DNA of 64,000 nt from Pseudo-nitzschia pungens (taxonomy: Eukaryota; Bacillariophyta; Bacillariophyceae; Bacillariales; Bacillariaceae), in assembly GCA_037355855.1 (NCBI GenBank), contig CM074763.1, forward strand, positions 3,224,001 to 3,288,000, given 5' to 3'. Within the stretch, counting starts at the first letter, position 1. Each line of letters starts with the position of its first letter. The notes beneath the pieces are model-generated. The model ran no database searches and was not told the DNA's origin. It saw only the letters and a list, made by a program, of their open reading frames with translations. Both the position numbers and the translations under genes were made by a program. Shown piece by piece: positions 1 through 10,280 of this stretch.

Positions 1-285
1 GCTCATCGTTTTGGTTCTTCTTCTGATCTAGTGTTGCAGCGTAGTCGCTATTGATATTGCTTCTGTGTTGCGATTGTCTGTCTCGCCTTGCACCAAAGAT
101 TGGAAGGAAGGAAAAGGTAATCTTAACTACAAATAATTACAACTACGAGAACGGTATGAAACTGCTTCCGTCGATTACGAAGTAACTTACTTTTGAGAGA
201 CTAAAAACAAACAATTTTGGAAATTGTGATGGGCTGGTTGTGCCGATCCCAGCAAAAATAATTTTTTGTTTGGAACTGAGAACGA

Positions 286-295
286 CATAAGGTTA
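286..295. repeat. Left 10-bp target-site duplication of the MULE
   Basis: CATAAGGTTA abuts the left TIR and is repeated in the same orientation, with no mismatch, directly outside the right TIR. Confidence 0.92.
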
Positions 296-397
296 GGAGT
301 TATAACAATATAGTACATTACGATTTGAATTTTACTTTAGTTCGGTACAAAATTTGACGGTTAAATATATTGAACTAGCGATCGGACTTTTACGATA
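296..397 (+). repeat. Left terminal inverted repeat of the MULE
   Basis: The outer ~62 bp (296-357) match the reverse complement of the right end almost perfectly, with a 2-bp indel and one substitution near position 308. After a diverged stretch, GCGATCGGAC followed by TTTACGA (378-395) is again conserved in inverted orientation at the other end (15303-15321). The motif GATCGGAC lies 84 bp from the left tip and 86 bp from the right tip, so it is probably a transposase-binding site. Confidence 0.9.
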
Positions 398-725
398 CTA
401 TGTTCCTTCATATCGACACTTTTCTGTCTCAACCGTGATCCTTTTGACTTGATATCAGACAACACCGTTCTCTTATATTCATTTTATACTTTGCATCGGT
501 AGTTGGGCATATATCCACCCATGTCGTGTGTGATTCCTAACTAAAAACTTTGAGGTATCGCCGAATCATAATAAATTTTTGTACACGTTAACTTTTAGTT
601 TCTTCCGTTACGTCGGTATTTTTTATCCCTTTATGTCGGCATTTTTATACATTTCAATGGTTTCCCGTAATTAAACTTTTTTATACTTAAAATTTTTTTT
701 TTTCCAACAACACATTTATTCCGTA

Positions 726-3700
726 ATGACGACTATCAACGATGGCACGGTGTCTATTAGAAGGTGGCATCCAATGTCACTCGAGTCTTACCGTCGGGCA
801 CCTCCTCCTTTCTCTTCTACAACCTCTCATTTAGCAGAGGATTTAGCCTCTTACTGTTTCAACCGGTGGGGGCTCCATATCGTCACCTCCGGAAAAACAA
901 CTTATCGCAAAGACAGGTATACAAGACGTTTCATGTGCAAATGTACTGGTATTTACATCGTAGTCTCTTGTAAACACGCACATCAAGAAGTCGATCCCTT
1001 AATGAGCGGCGAAAATGCCGGTACAACAAAATGGTACCTTCTACCTTTTGAAAATACTGACGACCTGGACAAGGTGAATGAACAAGCTCGCAAACCCCTA
1101 CCCGTTTTCGATCGCCAGAATATTCTTGTTCATTTCCCACCTTTCCAGAAATACATTCAAGACAATATGTCTTTATATCCCGACAGCAAGTATTTGAAAA
1201 ACCCCATGATGTTCAAATGGCTCGCAGAGTCGGAGTTTATGACTGCATCTCCAAGACCCGGAGTTCTGATGAGGCGGGCAAAATTGTCCGTTTACAAACA
1301 TGTACAGAACCATTTACCCCGTCAACAATTTTCAACTATGGTCAATTGGATGCAAGCATTAACTGACTCCAATAAAGACCTAACAGTTATGTTACAGACC
1401 GACGACAATTGTCGTTTTTATCGTTCCTTCATTTCTACACCGATGGCAAACCGACGATATTTTGGAACCACGACGACACCAGTTTTCGTTGGCGATTGCT
1501 TCCACTACAAGGAGAAAAACTATGATGGGGTTTGTTTTGTGTTGGTGACAAAAACCATATTCGGTGATACCTTACCTCTTGCATGGGCAATAATCCCCCG
1601 GGAAAATAAATCACAGCTAGCTTGGGTTGTTCAGTGTTGTATAAAGCATGGACTCGAGCTTGACCAACACGCTTTCGTCACCGACCAGGGACCACTTATA
1701 TCGACGTTCGATGCATTCTTCAAACAGTTCCAAGTATCGTTCCGGGTAACTCTATGCTTGCAACATCTAATTCGATCCATACGCGTTAAACACAAGAAAC
1801 TTTTCACGAACTATCGCCACGGAAAAAGCGAAAATACAAACAAACATAACGCTTGGGTGTTACAGAGTCATCAGACACTTACCCGTCATATAATTGGTGC
1901 TTCCGACTCTACTTCTAGTGACTCATTTTTCGGTCACTTGATCTCGCTTTTTTCCGACATACTAGATCTTAACCAGGGTCAAAGTAGGAAGGAATGTGCC
2001 GGTTTGATCTTGTACATAATCCGGTATGACCCAAAATTGTGGACGGTTATCGGTAACTCGGAGAATTACAAAGAGGACCTTTTCTTTTTGAACATGAAGA
2101 CTTTTGCGGAACAATTCTATTTTTTGCAATATATGCACGATCTGTTCGATCGAGGCGATAATGTTACTCAAGTGTTGGTAGACACTGGTGTTTGTCAGGC
2201 AGCGGCCTATGCATCAAATTTTCGATATGTCAAGAGAGCACCAATGCGGCGTGAAGAGCGTACGCTGAGAATGGGATTCAAGAGAACCAATTTGGCAGAG
2301 ACTATCGCGGGAAAACTACTTGCCAACGACGTACGTAATAAACTCCCACACTCCACGAACGTCGCCTTTGTTAATATGTACAATGAGGCTGTTTCCAAGT
2401 TTTTGAAGAAATTAAACAATGACCAAGGTTCTTCCATCTTGTCGTCTATTGGTCAACAAATCAATCTGTTTAACAGCCGGGAAGCGAGTAACAACGATTT
2501 CACTCTACATGGATCCCCAAGCTACGTTACGAATCACAATGGAAAGGATGGTATCAGAATCACAATTCGCCGCGATAGCGATGAATGCACCCATCTTTAT
2601 GTGATGAAATGGAATCATCGTACAAGTTATCACCTGAGAAACGCCTTTTTGTCCCAGTGTGAAGACGACATATTGAGTGCACGTGAGACTTTATGTCTTT
2701 CAACTACTTGTCAGTTACACGTGGAATTCACACAAATGAGACAGTCTATTTGTCCGTGTTTTCGGATTGGACTGTCTGTGGCGAGGGGGCATCCCTGTTG
2801 GCCCCTTCCTATTACCATTCCTGTAATGGGAATAATCGAGTCCCTGGTTTATCATTCTTCCAGTCTTTCATCTTGCTCGCGTACCCTTATCCGGAGGTCA
2901 AACAACGAATATTGTTTTGGTGATCCCTTTTCTTCTGCAAAGAATTGCTTGGAAATATATGAACCAACGACAGTTGACACAAGGAATTTACATGCGCCAC
3001 TCCAACTTAGTCCTCCTCCGAGGTATTCCAAGTCTAAGGAATCCAAGGGCAAGCGTATCACATCGAACGGAGAATTAACTGCCTTTCCATTTAGACCGGG
3101 GTACCGTCGAATTAGTAAGAGAGAGGGCGGTGTTTTGTCCCCACTGGCAAAGATCAACAAACCTTTCACTATTTCCAGGCAAAAAAAAATTGACACAACT
3201 CACAGGAAGTATCAACGGGAAGAGAATGGTGATCTCGGGATGGAAGGAATAGATCAGATGAGCCTCGTTACTGATGGTAAAAAGAGAACCACATCAGGAC
3301 GTGATGATAGTGCAGAACCGGAGAATTTTTGTCCATTATCTGAAATCGTGCCCGGCGATTATATCATCTACCGAATCAGCGATTTGGCGAAGCAGCAACC
3401 GTACACCCCGGACGAAGAAAACCTTCCCGTAGATATGCCACCGATAGAGTTGTGTGATGGCGATGATAAAAATGTATATTCTCCGTGTCGGAAGAAATTC
3501 TTCGGGCACGGATTGGACGAAGACGAAATTGATACTCTCAATGGAACAATTGATTTCGGAGATGAAGGGCGGAACTTCAACTTGCAGGAACACAAAATCC
3601 TCTCTTTTTCTTTGGGAGAAATAGTAGACCGATTCGCGCAAAAACTGATCGGTCAGGATTTGTCGTCCTATGTCTATACCCTTGGAAGATCAAGCGAGAA

Positions 3701-6700
3701 TTATGGGGTTGGATGCCCGTTGACGGACACACCTAACGAGGCACGCTCCTTGGGTTCTTATCTCGGTGAAATTCCAAGTGTCGATAGGGGTCGGAAGAAA
3801 CGCGTCTGTGAAAGGCTGGCATATTTAGCGAAGACTGAGACAAATGAGGAGTGTGTGAATGATCCAGGAAACAACGACAGTGTCAGTTCCAACTCCGAAT
3901 GTAGCCAGGGAAACGACGTACCGTTAACACAAGTTTCGGCTTTGGACCCCGAAACTGATATCCAGGGTAGTCCAGCTTTGACTACAGCGCTGAATATAGC
4001 TGCAAACGAGGGGGAAATTACTCCAGAACGACATGCCAAGATGGTGGTAGGTGACGACGAAGATTCTCACCAGCAGGTTGAATCCAATCTCACCGGTGGA
4101 TTATCCTCCGCGAATACATTTCTCTCGGGAGTTTCAAATATGGATGTTAGTGTATTACTTCGAGAGGTAGTATCTAAGTTGTCATCGTGTGCAGAACACT
4201 TCACATCATCCGAGTTAGAGAAAAAGCTTTTACAAAGGGTGGATGTTGGTGACGAGTTGGATTTCAATTTCAAAGTGGAATGGTTTCGTGATATAATTGA
4301 GTGCAAAAATGGTAGAATTCTACCCTGTTTCATGAACGCTTTTGTCGTTCTGTTCAATCGACAGGCGTTTCCGAAGGACCAATCCCGACCCAAGTTTTTT
4401 GTTCACCAGTCGGCGGACAGCAATAATCCCCAAGTGGATTATTCGATACCCTACACGTTCATTCATGACGGTAAAACATTCTGTCCGAACCAGATTTACT
4501 TCCCAATCTTCTGTAAATCGCCAGAATCTAATTGTCACAGATGGTGGTCGGTGATCTTATTATTACCACGAGTCGGGCTTATACATACATACCATCACTT
4601 GAATTGCCCAGACTCTTGTAAGAAATCAGTCAGTGATTTCCGTGATTCCTTCCTTCTTAAATTTTTAAAGAAAAAACAAAATAAAATTGAGTGGCAGTTA
4701 TCTGATGATGGCATTTTGTCACTTTCAGATAAATTTGACGACATCGATTCTGGAATATGTGTAATGGACAAAATTTTTGAAAGATCGATTCCAGCCGCAG
4801 ACAAGGGAAAAACAAAGATATCACGGAATATTTATTGCATGAGTCTCCCTCTTTCGATCCTGCTTCGAAGGTACATCAGCCCATGGACATTAAAAACAGA
4901 TATTTTCGAGGAAGTGTCTATATTGGGAAATCAGGGTGATTTACGTTCAAGTTTAAAAAGAAAAAATCCGGCTATAAACAAACTTGCTCAACGCCGAAAA
5001 AGAAAACTACCAATAACAAAAAAGGATACTGAAAACAAAAAATTGGTTAAAAAAACCGACGAAAGAAGTCTCCTTGTCAGACTACGGTCCCAGTCCGGTT
5101 TGATGTCTGAATTTACTACGAAGGAACTACTTGCTGTTTTATTTGTCCATGACTTGAGATACAAAAGCAATCAGTCCAAAAGCAGTTATCTGGAAATGGC
5201 CCGAAATTTGGTAAATCATCCACAATATCATCTGATCAGAGCTAGAGCGATTTTGCACAGCCAGCGGGCGAGAAAAAAAGTATCAAGCAATACAAATATT
5301 TCTGTGAAGGACATCATCAGTGGCATTATGGATACAAGCTTAAAACGTAAATCAGTACACGTGACTGATAATTGTCCGACTTCCAACCTGGACAGCCTAG
5401 CCCACAGAAGTGGTCTGGGAGATGACAGTACAGTGTGTTGTGCAAAATCATTCTGTTTCTTTGGAAACATGACAATTTGGCCTGATGATACAAAGACTAA
5501 GTGCAAGTTTTGTCGCCGGTTCTATCACGGGGGAATTGGTGATTTTTCTTGTTCTAATGACCGTGGATTGTGTGGATATTGTGTTGAAACTATCTCCGAA
5601 ACACCGAATAGGAAATGCCTACATTGCAACGTGTTGTTTGAACCATTACCAATTCGAAACGATTCTAAGGATGGAGACGAATTCTCGGTTTATTGCGAGC
5701 CCTGCTTCAAGAATCCCATTAGGCGTAGTTTGTTCGCCAACCCGAAAAAGGCAACGGGTAATGTCAAAGAAGAATCATCGAACACAAACATTGTAGTGTT
5801 TACAAAAAGTTCAAACCGATTCATGTACTACCATAAGGATGGGGACCAAGAGACACCAGTCCAGGCCAAGATAACACACAAAAATAACGTGACTGGTTGT
5901 CTAACTATACAAATACAGAGAGATGGCTCTATCGAACGTTTGTATCCCTGTGATCAAAATACAGTGGAAATTGCTCACCCGCTAAACCCAGAAAAACGAA
6001 TTTTTCTGGGTGAATGCAGTGTCGATTGGAAATCGCCGAAGAAAAAGTTGGGGTATGTTGGGAAGACTCCGATCGATTTACGGCCATATATACAACGGGC
6101 TAAAAATATCAATTTTAAACAGGCTTATATCGATGCCTCGAACGATTTCTTTAAACAAATCGGAGATCACAGTTCTAGAGAAGAGATCACGAAACAGGAA
6201 TTGATACAAAAACCGGTTATTCAGTTGCTGACACCTTCATTTTATGCAACACCTTTACCGATGAAAATCATACAAAGAAATCCCAAGGGAAATGCGATAG
6301 TCACAATTAATCATACCGATTTCTTTTGTGATCTCGATCTCAGAGAAAATCCGGCTGGATCTTTCTACGGTAATCAAACAAAGATTTTGGTTAGTCACGG
6401 CGATCTACCAAAGTTACAAGTGGTTGATCCAGACAACAACCGAGTCTTCATTACTATCAGTCTGAAAAACCAAAAGTCGAGTTGCAGACAAGTGTTCATT
6501 GCGTATTCTACGATCGAACCTACACGCACATCTCTGATTTTCGATATGGATCGGTTCGAATCAGGTAATTTCTCCGATTCGTCGCATTTACAGACTTCGG
6601 AAGAAGACAAAACTCTTTGTCGTTTGTACTTTGAAGGAAGTAAAGAAGATATAATTGCTTTCAATAAAGCGCTTCTCGAAATTGGATCTGTCGAAGCTTT

Positions 6701-8987
6701 GACTATTTCTGAAGAGGCTGCCATATGTTTCGGCGTGAATCACGGAAGATGTAAATTGATTGATGACAAAACAAAGGCTGAGGTAGCTAAGGAAAGTAGC
6801 ACTCGATTGTTCTCTGCATCAATTATGGGACTACCTGTTTGTCAAAAGCTTATTAGAGAAAACCTTGCGGAGAAATGGTATCTTCTCAAAAGCTTGTACC
6901 AAGAGGAACAGATGGATTGGTGCCAAGAGGAAGAGATCGATTTTTCGGTTATGTATAATCGGACCAGATTTAACGAGAACCGATACTGGGCAACACTTGA
7001 ATTCACCGATGACGACTATAAAACGCTTGAGGGAGACAACTGGTTGAATGACGTGGTGGTCGGTTTTTGGTGTCTTCTGATTTCCATTGGGGCGCCGAAA
7101 GAAGTCCACGTATTCTTACCGCAATTTTTCACACAGTTGGAAATACACTCTAAAATGAAACATGAACAAAATTTTGACGGAAAGAAGGCACTAAAGATCG
7201 ATTTTGCGTTCGAAGACATCAGCAAAAAACGAATATTTGTAATACCACAATGCGACAATTCCCATTGGAGACTATTCCTAGCTTACGTGGAGAAAGATAA
7301 GACACTGTCTTTGATAGTTCTGGACTCCCAAAAGGAAACGTATGATACCCCCAATGACTACGAACTGAAAATGTTGCGGTCTTATTTCTCCGAACATTAT
7401 CCGGGCATAAAATACCGTGAGGATGACGATCAAGGTCGAAAGATCCACCCCGCGTTAAAAGAGGCATTTGAGTGTTTGGACAGTCAGCATGACGGTTGCA
7501 GCTGCGGAATATATTTGTGCCACAACGCCCATTTTATTGTAGATAATTGCAGCGAATTGATAGAGGCGATAGATTTTCACGGACAACCATCAGCGGATTC
7601 TAAACGGACAACGGCACGCGACATTTCATTTTGGATCCTCGGGAGCCAGGATACTTGGAATACTTTGGATGAAAAATCAATAAGAAGTTTCCGTGACCAT
7701 TTTATGGAATTTGCCACACTGTTAAAACGTGAATTGTTTCAATACAAGGTCTGTCATGACATTGGACACAAAACAGCTAAAAAGAAAAACAAGGCTAACA
7801 ATTATCACCCGGAGGGAGCATTAAATCCACCGGTCCAATCGGTATGCGACGGGGAAGAATGGAATCAAACACCGGAAGTAAAGGCGGACTCGTCCATAGT
7901 AGAAACAAATCCGGAAGCTTGTCACTCTGAAGGAGAATCAAATCCGCCGGTCCAATCGAAGCAAACACCAGAAGTAGAACCGGACGCATCCAAAGCTAAG
8001 GGTGATGTTTTAATCAAAGACCCGATAATACAAACACCCGAAAAATCCACGCAATCAGATTGTTCGGAAGTAAAGGCGGACTCATCCATAGTAGAATCAA
8101 ATCCACCGGTCCAATCGGTATGCGACGGGGAAGAATCGAACCAAACACCGGATGATTGTCACTCTGAAGGAGAATCAAATGAGCCGGTCCAGTTGGTCCG
8201 CGACGGGGAAGAATCGAACCAAACACCGGAAGTAGAACCGGACGCATCCAAAGATAAGGGTGATGTTTTAATCGATGACCCGATAATACAAACATCCGAA
8301 AAATCAACGCAATCAGATTGTTCGGAAGTAAAGGCGGACTCATCCATAGTAGAATCAAATCCACCGGTCCAATCGGTATGCGACGGGGAAGAATCGAACC
8401 AAACACCGGAAGCTTGTCACTCTGAAGGAGAATCAAATGAGCCGGTCCAGTTGGTCCATGACGGGGAAGAATCGAACCAAACACCGGAAGTAGAACCGGA
8501 CGCATGCAAAGTTAAGGGTGATGTTTTAATCGATGACCCGATAATACAAACACCCGAAAAATCAACGCAATCAGATTGTTCCGAATCAGATGATGTATCT
8601 TTGACGAATTTAGTAGACGAAAAACTAATTGGAAAGAGAAGGCAAACAGAATGCATCGAATCCGAATCTGACCAAGATGAGGACGATTGGTTATTTCACA
8701 ATCCACTTACAGATTCTGGAGATTCTAGGATAAGAACAAGAAAGAAGGGATTGGAAAAAAAAATTATGGTCGAAAGGAAGAAACAACGGGTTGAAAAATC
8801 CCGTGCTCAACCAGAAGTGGGAATCGTCGAAAGGAAGAAAGAACGGGTTGAAAAATCCCGTGCTCAACCAGAAGTGGGAATCAAACCCGTACCAAACTTA
8901 TCTAACGAATCGTCTTTGTATCTGAGGTTACGAAGGTCACAGAGAAAAAAGAAAGTAAAAATGGATCTAATGTACGATTACAAGTAA
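726..8987 (+). CDS. MULE transposase fused to a C-terminal Ulp1 (C48) SUMO protease
   Basis: A single uninterrupted 2,753-aa frame from the first ATG after a T-rich leader. The MULE catalytic core is visible: D257 (VGD), D320 in TDQGP followed by C344xxH347, and a candidate glutamate E525 in TNLAETIAG. A CxC-x12-C stretch at 676-691 resembles a SWIM finger but has Pro at 693 where His is expected. Residues ~1185-1310 look like a degenerate Ulp1 fold (CHRWWSV at 1270-1276). A Cys-rich PHD/RING-like block spans ~1571-1662. The C-terminal protease has WLND (2106-2109), H2180 (SHW), D2200 (LDS), Q2254 and C2260 (Q-x5-C, GCSCG), the complete Ulp1/SENP triad plus oxyanion glutamine. Residues ~2370-2620 hold 86-aa acidic repeats, then two basic 20-aa repeats. 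Expected role: cutting and joining the element ends, with a protease acting on SUMO-like proteins. Plant MULEs (Kaonashi group) carry ULP-like genes, but one giant fused frame is unusual. Confidence 0.9.
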   Translation: MTTINDGTVSIRRWHPMSLESYRRAPPPFSSTTSHLAEDLASYCFNRWGLHIVTSGKTTYRKDRYTRRFMCKCTGIYIVVSCKHAHQEVDPLMSGENAGTTKWYLLPFENTDDLDKVNEQARKPLPVFDRQNILVHFPPFQKYIQDNMSLYPDSKYLKNPMMFKWLAESEFMTASPRPGVLMRRAKLSVYKHVQNHLPRQQFSTMVNWMQALTDSNKDLTVMLQTDDNCRFYRSFISTPMANRRYFGTTTTPVFVGDCFHYKEKNYDGVCFVLVTKTIFGDTLPLAWAIIPRENKSQLAWVVQCCIKHGLELDQHAFVTDQGPLISTFDAFFKQFQVSFRVTLCLQHLIRSIRVKHKKLFTNYRHGKSENTNKHNAWVLQSHQTLTRHIIGASDSTSSDSFFGHLISLFSDILDLNQGQSRKECAGLILYIIRYDPKLWTVIGNSENYKEDLFFLNMKTFAEQFYFLQYMHDLFDRGDNVTQVLVDTGVCQAAAYASNFRYVKRAPMRREERTLRMGFKRTNLAETIAGKLLANDVRNKLPHSTNVAFVNMYNEAVSKFLKKLNNDQGSSILSSIGQQINLFNSREASNNDFTLHGSPSYVTNHNGKDGIRITIRRDSDECTHLYVMKWNHRTSYHLRNAFLSQCEDDILSARETLCLSTTCQLHVEFTQMRQSICPCFRIGLSVARGHPCWPLPITIPVMGIIESLVYHSSSLSSCSRTLIRRSNNEYCFGDPFSSAKNCLEIYEPTTVDTRNLHAPLQLSPPPRYSKSKESKGKRITSNGELTAFPFRPGYRRISKREGGVLSPLAKINKPFTISRQKKIDTTHRKYQREENGDLGMEGIDQMSLVTDGKKRTTSGRDDSAEPENFCPLSEIVPGDYIIYRISDLAKQQPYTPDEENLPVDMPPIELCDGDDKNVYSPCRKKFFGHGLDEDEIDTLNGTIDFGDEGRNFNLQEHKILSFSLGEIVDRFAQKLIGQDLSSYVYTLGRSSENYGVGCPLTDTPNEARSLGSYLGEIPSVDRGRKKRVCERLAYLAKTETNEECVNDPGNNDSVSSNSECSQGNDVPLTQVSALDPETDIQGSPALTTALNIAANEGEITPERHAKMVVGDDEDSHQQVESNLTGGLSSANTFLSGVSNMDVSVLLREVVSKLSSCAEHFTSSELEKKLLQRVDVGDELDFNFKVEWFRDIIECKNGRILPCFMNAFVVLFNRQAFPKDQSRPKFFVHQSADSNNPQVDYSIPYTFIHDGKTFCPNQIYFPIFCKSPESNCHRWWSVILLLPRVGLIHTYHHLNCPDSCKKSVSDFRDSFLLKFLKKKQNKIEWQLSDDGILSLSDKFDDIDSGICVMDKIFERSIPAADKGKTKISRNIYCMSLPLSILLRRYISPWTLKTDIFEEVSILGNQGDLRSSLKRKNPAINKLAQRRKRKLPITKKDTENKKLVKKTDERSLLVRLRSQSGLMSEFTTKELLAVLFVHDLRYKSNQSKSSYLEMARNLVNHPQYHLIRARAILHSQRARKKVSSNTNISVKDIISGIMDTSLKRKSVHVTDNCPTSNLDSLAHRSGLGDDSTVCCAKSFCFFGNMTIWPDDTKTKCKFCRRFYHGGIGDFSCSNDRGLCGYCVETISETPNRKCLHCNVLFEPLPIRNDSKDGDEFSVYCEPCFKNPIRRSLFANPKKATGNVKEESSNTNIVVFTKSSNRFMYYHKDGDQETPVQAKITHKNNVTGCLTIQIQRDGSIERLYPCDQNTVEIAHPLNPEKRIFLGECSVDWKSPKKKLGYVGKTPIDLRPYIQRAKNINFKQAYIDASNDFFKQIGDHSSREEITKQELIQKPVIQLLTPSFYATPLPMKIIQRNPKGNAIVTINHTDFFCDLDLRENPAGSFYGNQTKILVSHGDLPKLQVVDPDNNRVFITISLKNQKSSCRQVFIAYSTIEPTRTSLIFDMDRFESGNFSDSSHLQTSEEDKTLCRLYFEGSKEDIIAFNKALLEIGSVEALTISEEAAICFGVNHGRCKLIDDKTKAEVAKESSTRLFSASIMGLPVCQKLIRENLAEKWYLLKSLYQEEQMDWCQEEEIDFSVMYNRTRFNENRYWATLEFTDDDYKTLEGDNWLNDVVVGFWCLLISIGAPKEVHVFLPQFFTQLEIHSKMKHEQNFDGKKALKIDFAFEDISKKRIFVIPQCDNSHWRLFLAYVEKDKTLSLIVLDSQKETYDTPNDYELKMLRSYFSEHYPGIKYREDDDQGRKIHPALKEAFECLDSQHDGCSCGIYLCHNAHFIVDNCSELIEAIDFHGQPSADSKRTTARDISFWILGSQDTWNTLDEKSIRSFRDHFMEFATLLKRELFQYKVCHDIGHKTAKKKNKANNYHPEGALNPPVQSVCDGEEWNQTPEVKADSSIVETNPEACHSEGESNPPVQSKQTPEVEPDASKAKGDVLIKDPIIQTPEKSTQSDCSEVKADSSIVESNPPVQSVCDGEESNQTPDDCHSEGESNEPVQLVRDGEESNQTPEVEPDASKDKGDVLIDDPIIQTSEKSTQSDCSEVKADSSIVESNPPVQSVCDGEESNQTPEACHSEGESNEPVQLVHDGEESNQTPEVEPDACKVKGDVLIDDPIIQTPEKSTQSDCSESDDVSLTNLVDEKLIGKRRQTECIESESDQDEDDWLFHNPLTDSGDSRIRTRKKGLEKKIMVERKKQRVEKSRAQPEVGIVERKKERVEKSRAQPEVGIKPVPNLSNESSLYLRLRRSQRKKKVKMDLMYDYK
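7870..8590 (+). repeat. In-frame 258-bp tandem repeats in the transposase tail
   Basis: Two full copies (about 8070-8327 and 8328-8585) are preceded by a shortened copy from about 7880. Each encodes 86 aa, rich in Glu, Ser, Pro and Asp, with recurring SNPPVQ and EESNQTPE motifs. The length is a multiple of three, so the frame survives. The tail is probably disordered and variable in length. Confidence 0.8.
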
Positions 8988-9158
8988 ACGTCCTTTAACC
9001 AACAAATATATGCATAAGTAAACGTCATTTAACTAAGAAATAAATTTACTAATTTAAAATAGTTGTAATTATTTAGGAAATGGGGTTACGGTTACTTCAA
9101 AAAAATTTACGGTAATGAATAACAATCTATCTATTTGTTGACTTGCGTCATTCATGAC

Positions 9159-9665
9159 TCATTTTTTCTTTTTACTCCTTTGCTGTTCCCAAAATATTTT
9201 CCATTTCATAGAACATTCAATTACACAAGGGTCTCTCCTAGATTTTTGGGTGGCGGTTGCTATGTCATTGTCACGAACTTTCAAAATTTCAGAAAACGAT
9301 GCTGGGTCCATATATGGACGTAGGTTCGAAGATTGTTTTTTTGCGATTTTTGTTCTTCTCCGGGTATGTGATTTCACCACGGAATTTCTCTTACGAACGT
9401 GCGACTTGACAGTGGTTGTAGTTGATTTAGTCACTGTTACCATCGGAGATCGATTTCGGTTAAATATATCCTTCCACTTTTGAACAATCTCAGTTCTCTG
9501 CAAGTTTATTCTCTCTGTATCTAAAGCTTGATTCCAGGTTTGGTTTATGTAAATTCTCTGATCAGAATCAGCATCATGCGCCATCTGTTTTGTCTCGACC
9601 TTTACCATCGGACTCTTTACTATCGGACTCTTCTTCTTGTCGGGAAAAGGAAGCAACGTCGGCAT
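9159..9665 (-). CDS. Small basic protein of the MULE, function unknown
   Basis: 168 aa when started at the first ATG (9665); the frame stays open to 9713 without another ATG. The protein is strongly basic and ends in KKKK. It repeats SPIVK/SPMVK and VKSHVRKR/VKSHTRRR, and contains two similar aromatic-basic segments (QKWKDIFNRNR and MKWKIFWEQQR). I recognise no family. Its charge and location beside the iteron array suggest a DNA-binding accessory protein, but that is inference. It converges with the transposase gene, 171 bp away. Confidence 0.5.
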   Translation of the reverse strand: MPTLLPFPDKKKSPIVKSPMVKVETKQMAHDADSDQRIYINQTWNQALDTERINLQRTEIVQKWKDIFNRNRSPMVTVTKSTTTTVKSHVRKRNSVVKSHTRRRTKIAKKQSSNLRPYMDPASFSEILKVRDNDIATATQKSRRDPCVIECSMKWKIFWEQQRSKKKK

Positions 9666-9767
9666 AATTATCCGTGATGGAGTTATAAGAGTACTGGTTG
9701 ATTTTATACTCAATTAGTTAAAATAATGAGATCATTCAACAATAGAGAATTGCATGCGACTGCAAAA

Positions 9768-10244
9768 GATCGGACAATAAACTAACTCATGAATCAAAAC
9801 TTGCACAAGATCGGACAATAAACTAACTCATGAATCAAAACTTGCACAAGATCGGACAATAAACTAACTCACGAATCAAAACTTGCACAGGATCGGACAA
9901 TAAACTAACTCATGAATCAAAACTTGCACAAGATCGGACAATAAACTAACTCACGAATCAAAACTTGCACAGGATCGGACAATAAACTAACTCATGAATC
10001 AAAACTTGCACAAGATCGGACAATAAACTAACTCATGAATCAAAACTTGCACAGGATCGGACAATAAACTAACTCATGAATCAAAACTTGCACAAGATCG
10101 GACAATAAACTAACTCATGAATCAAAACTTGCACAGGATCGGACAATAAACTAACTCATGAATCAAAACTTGCACAGGATCGGACAATAAACTAACTCAT
10201 GAATCAAAACTTACTCATGAATCAAAACTTGCACAGGATCAGAC
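9768..10244 (+). repeat. 41-bp iteron array inside the MULE
   Basis: Eleven direct 41-bp units start at 9768, 9809, 9850 and so on to 10178, followed by a degenerate end unit at 10237. Each begins GATCGGACAATAAACTAACT and ends AACTTGCACA plus A or G. Variants (CAAGATC versus CAGGATC, CATGAATC versus CACGAATC) alternate, suggesting duplication of larger blocks. The GATCGGAC at the head of each unit is the motif conserved in both subterminal regions. It lies between two minus-strand genes. Confidence 0.92.
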
Positions 10245-10280
10245 TTGAATCAATTAGATTACTTAGTGGTCTAGAAACAT

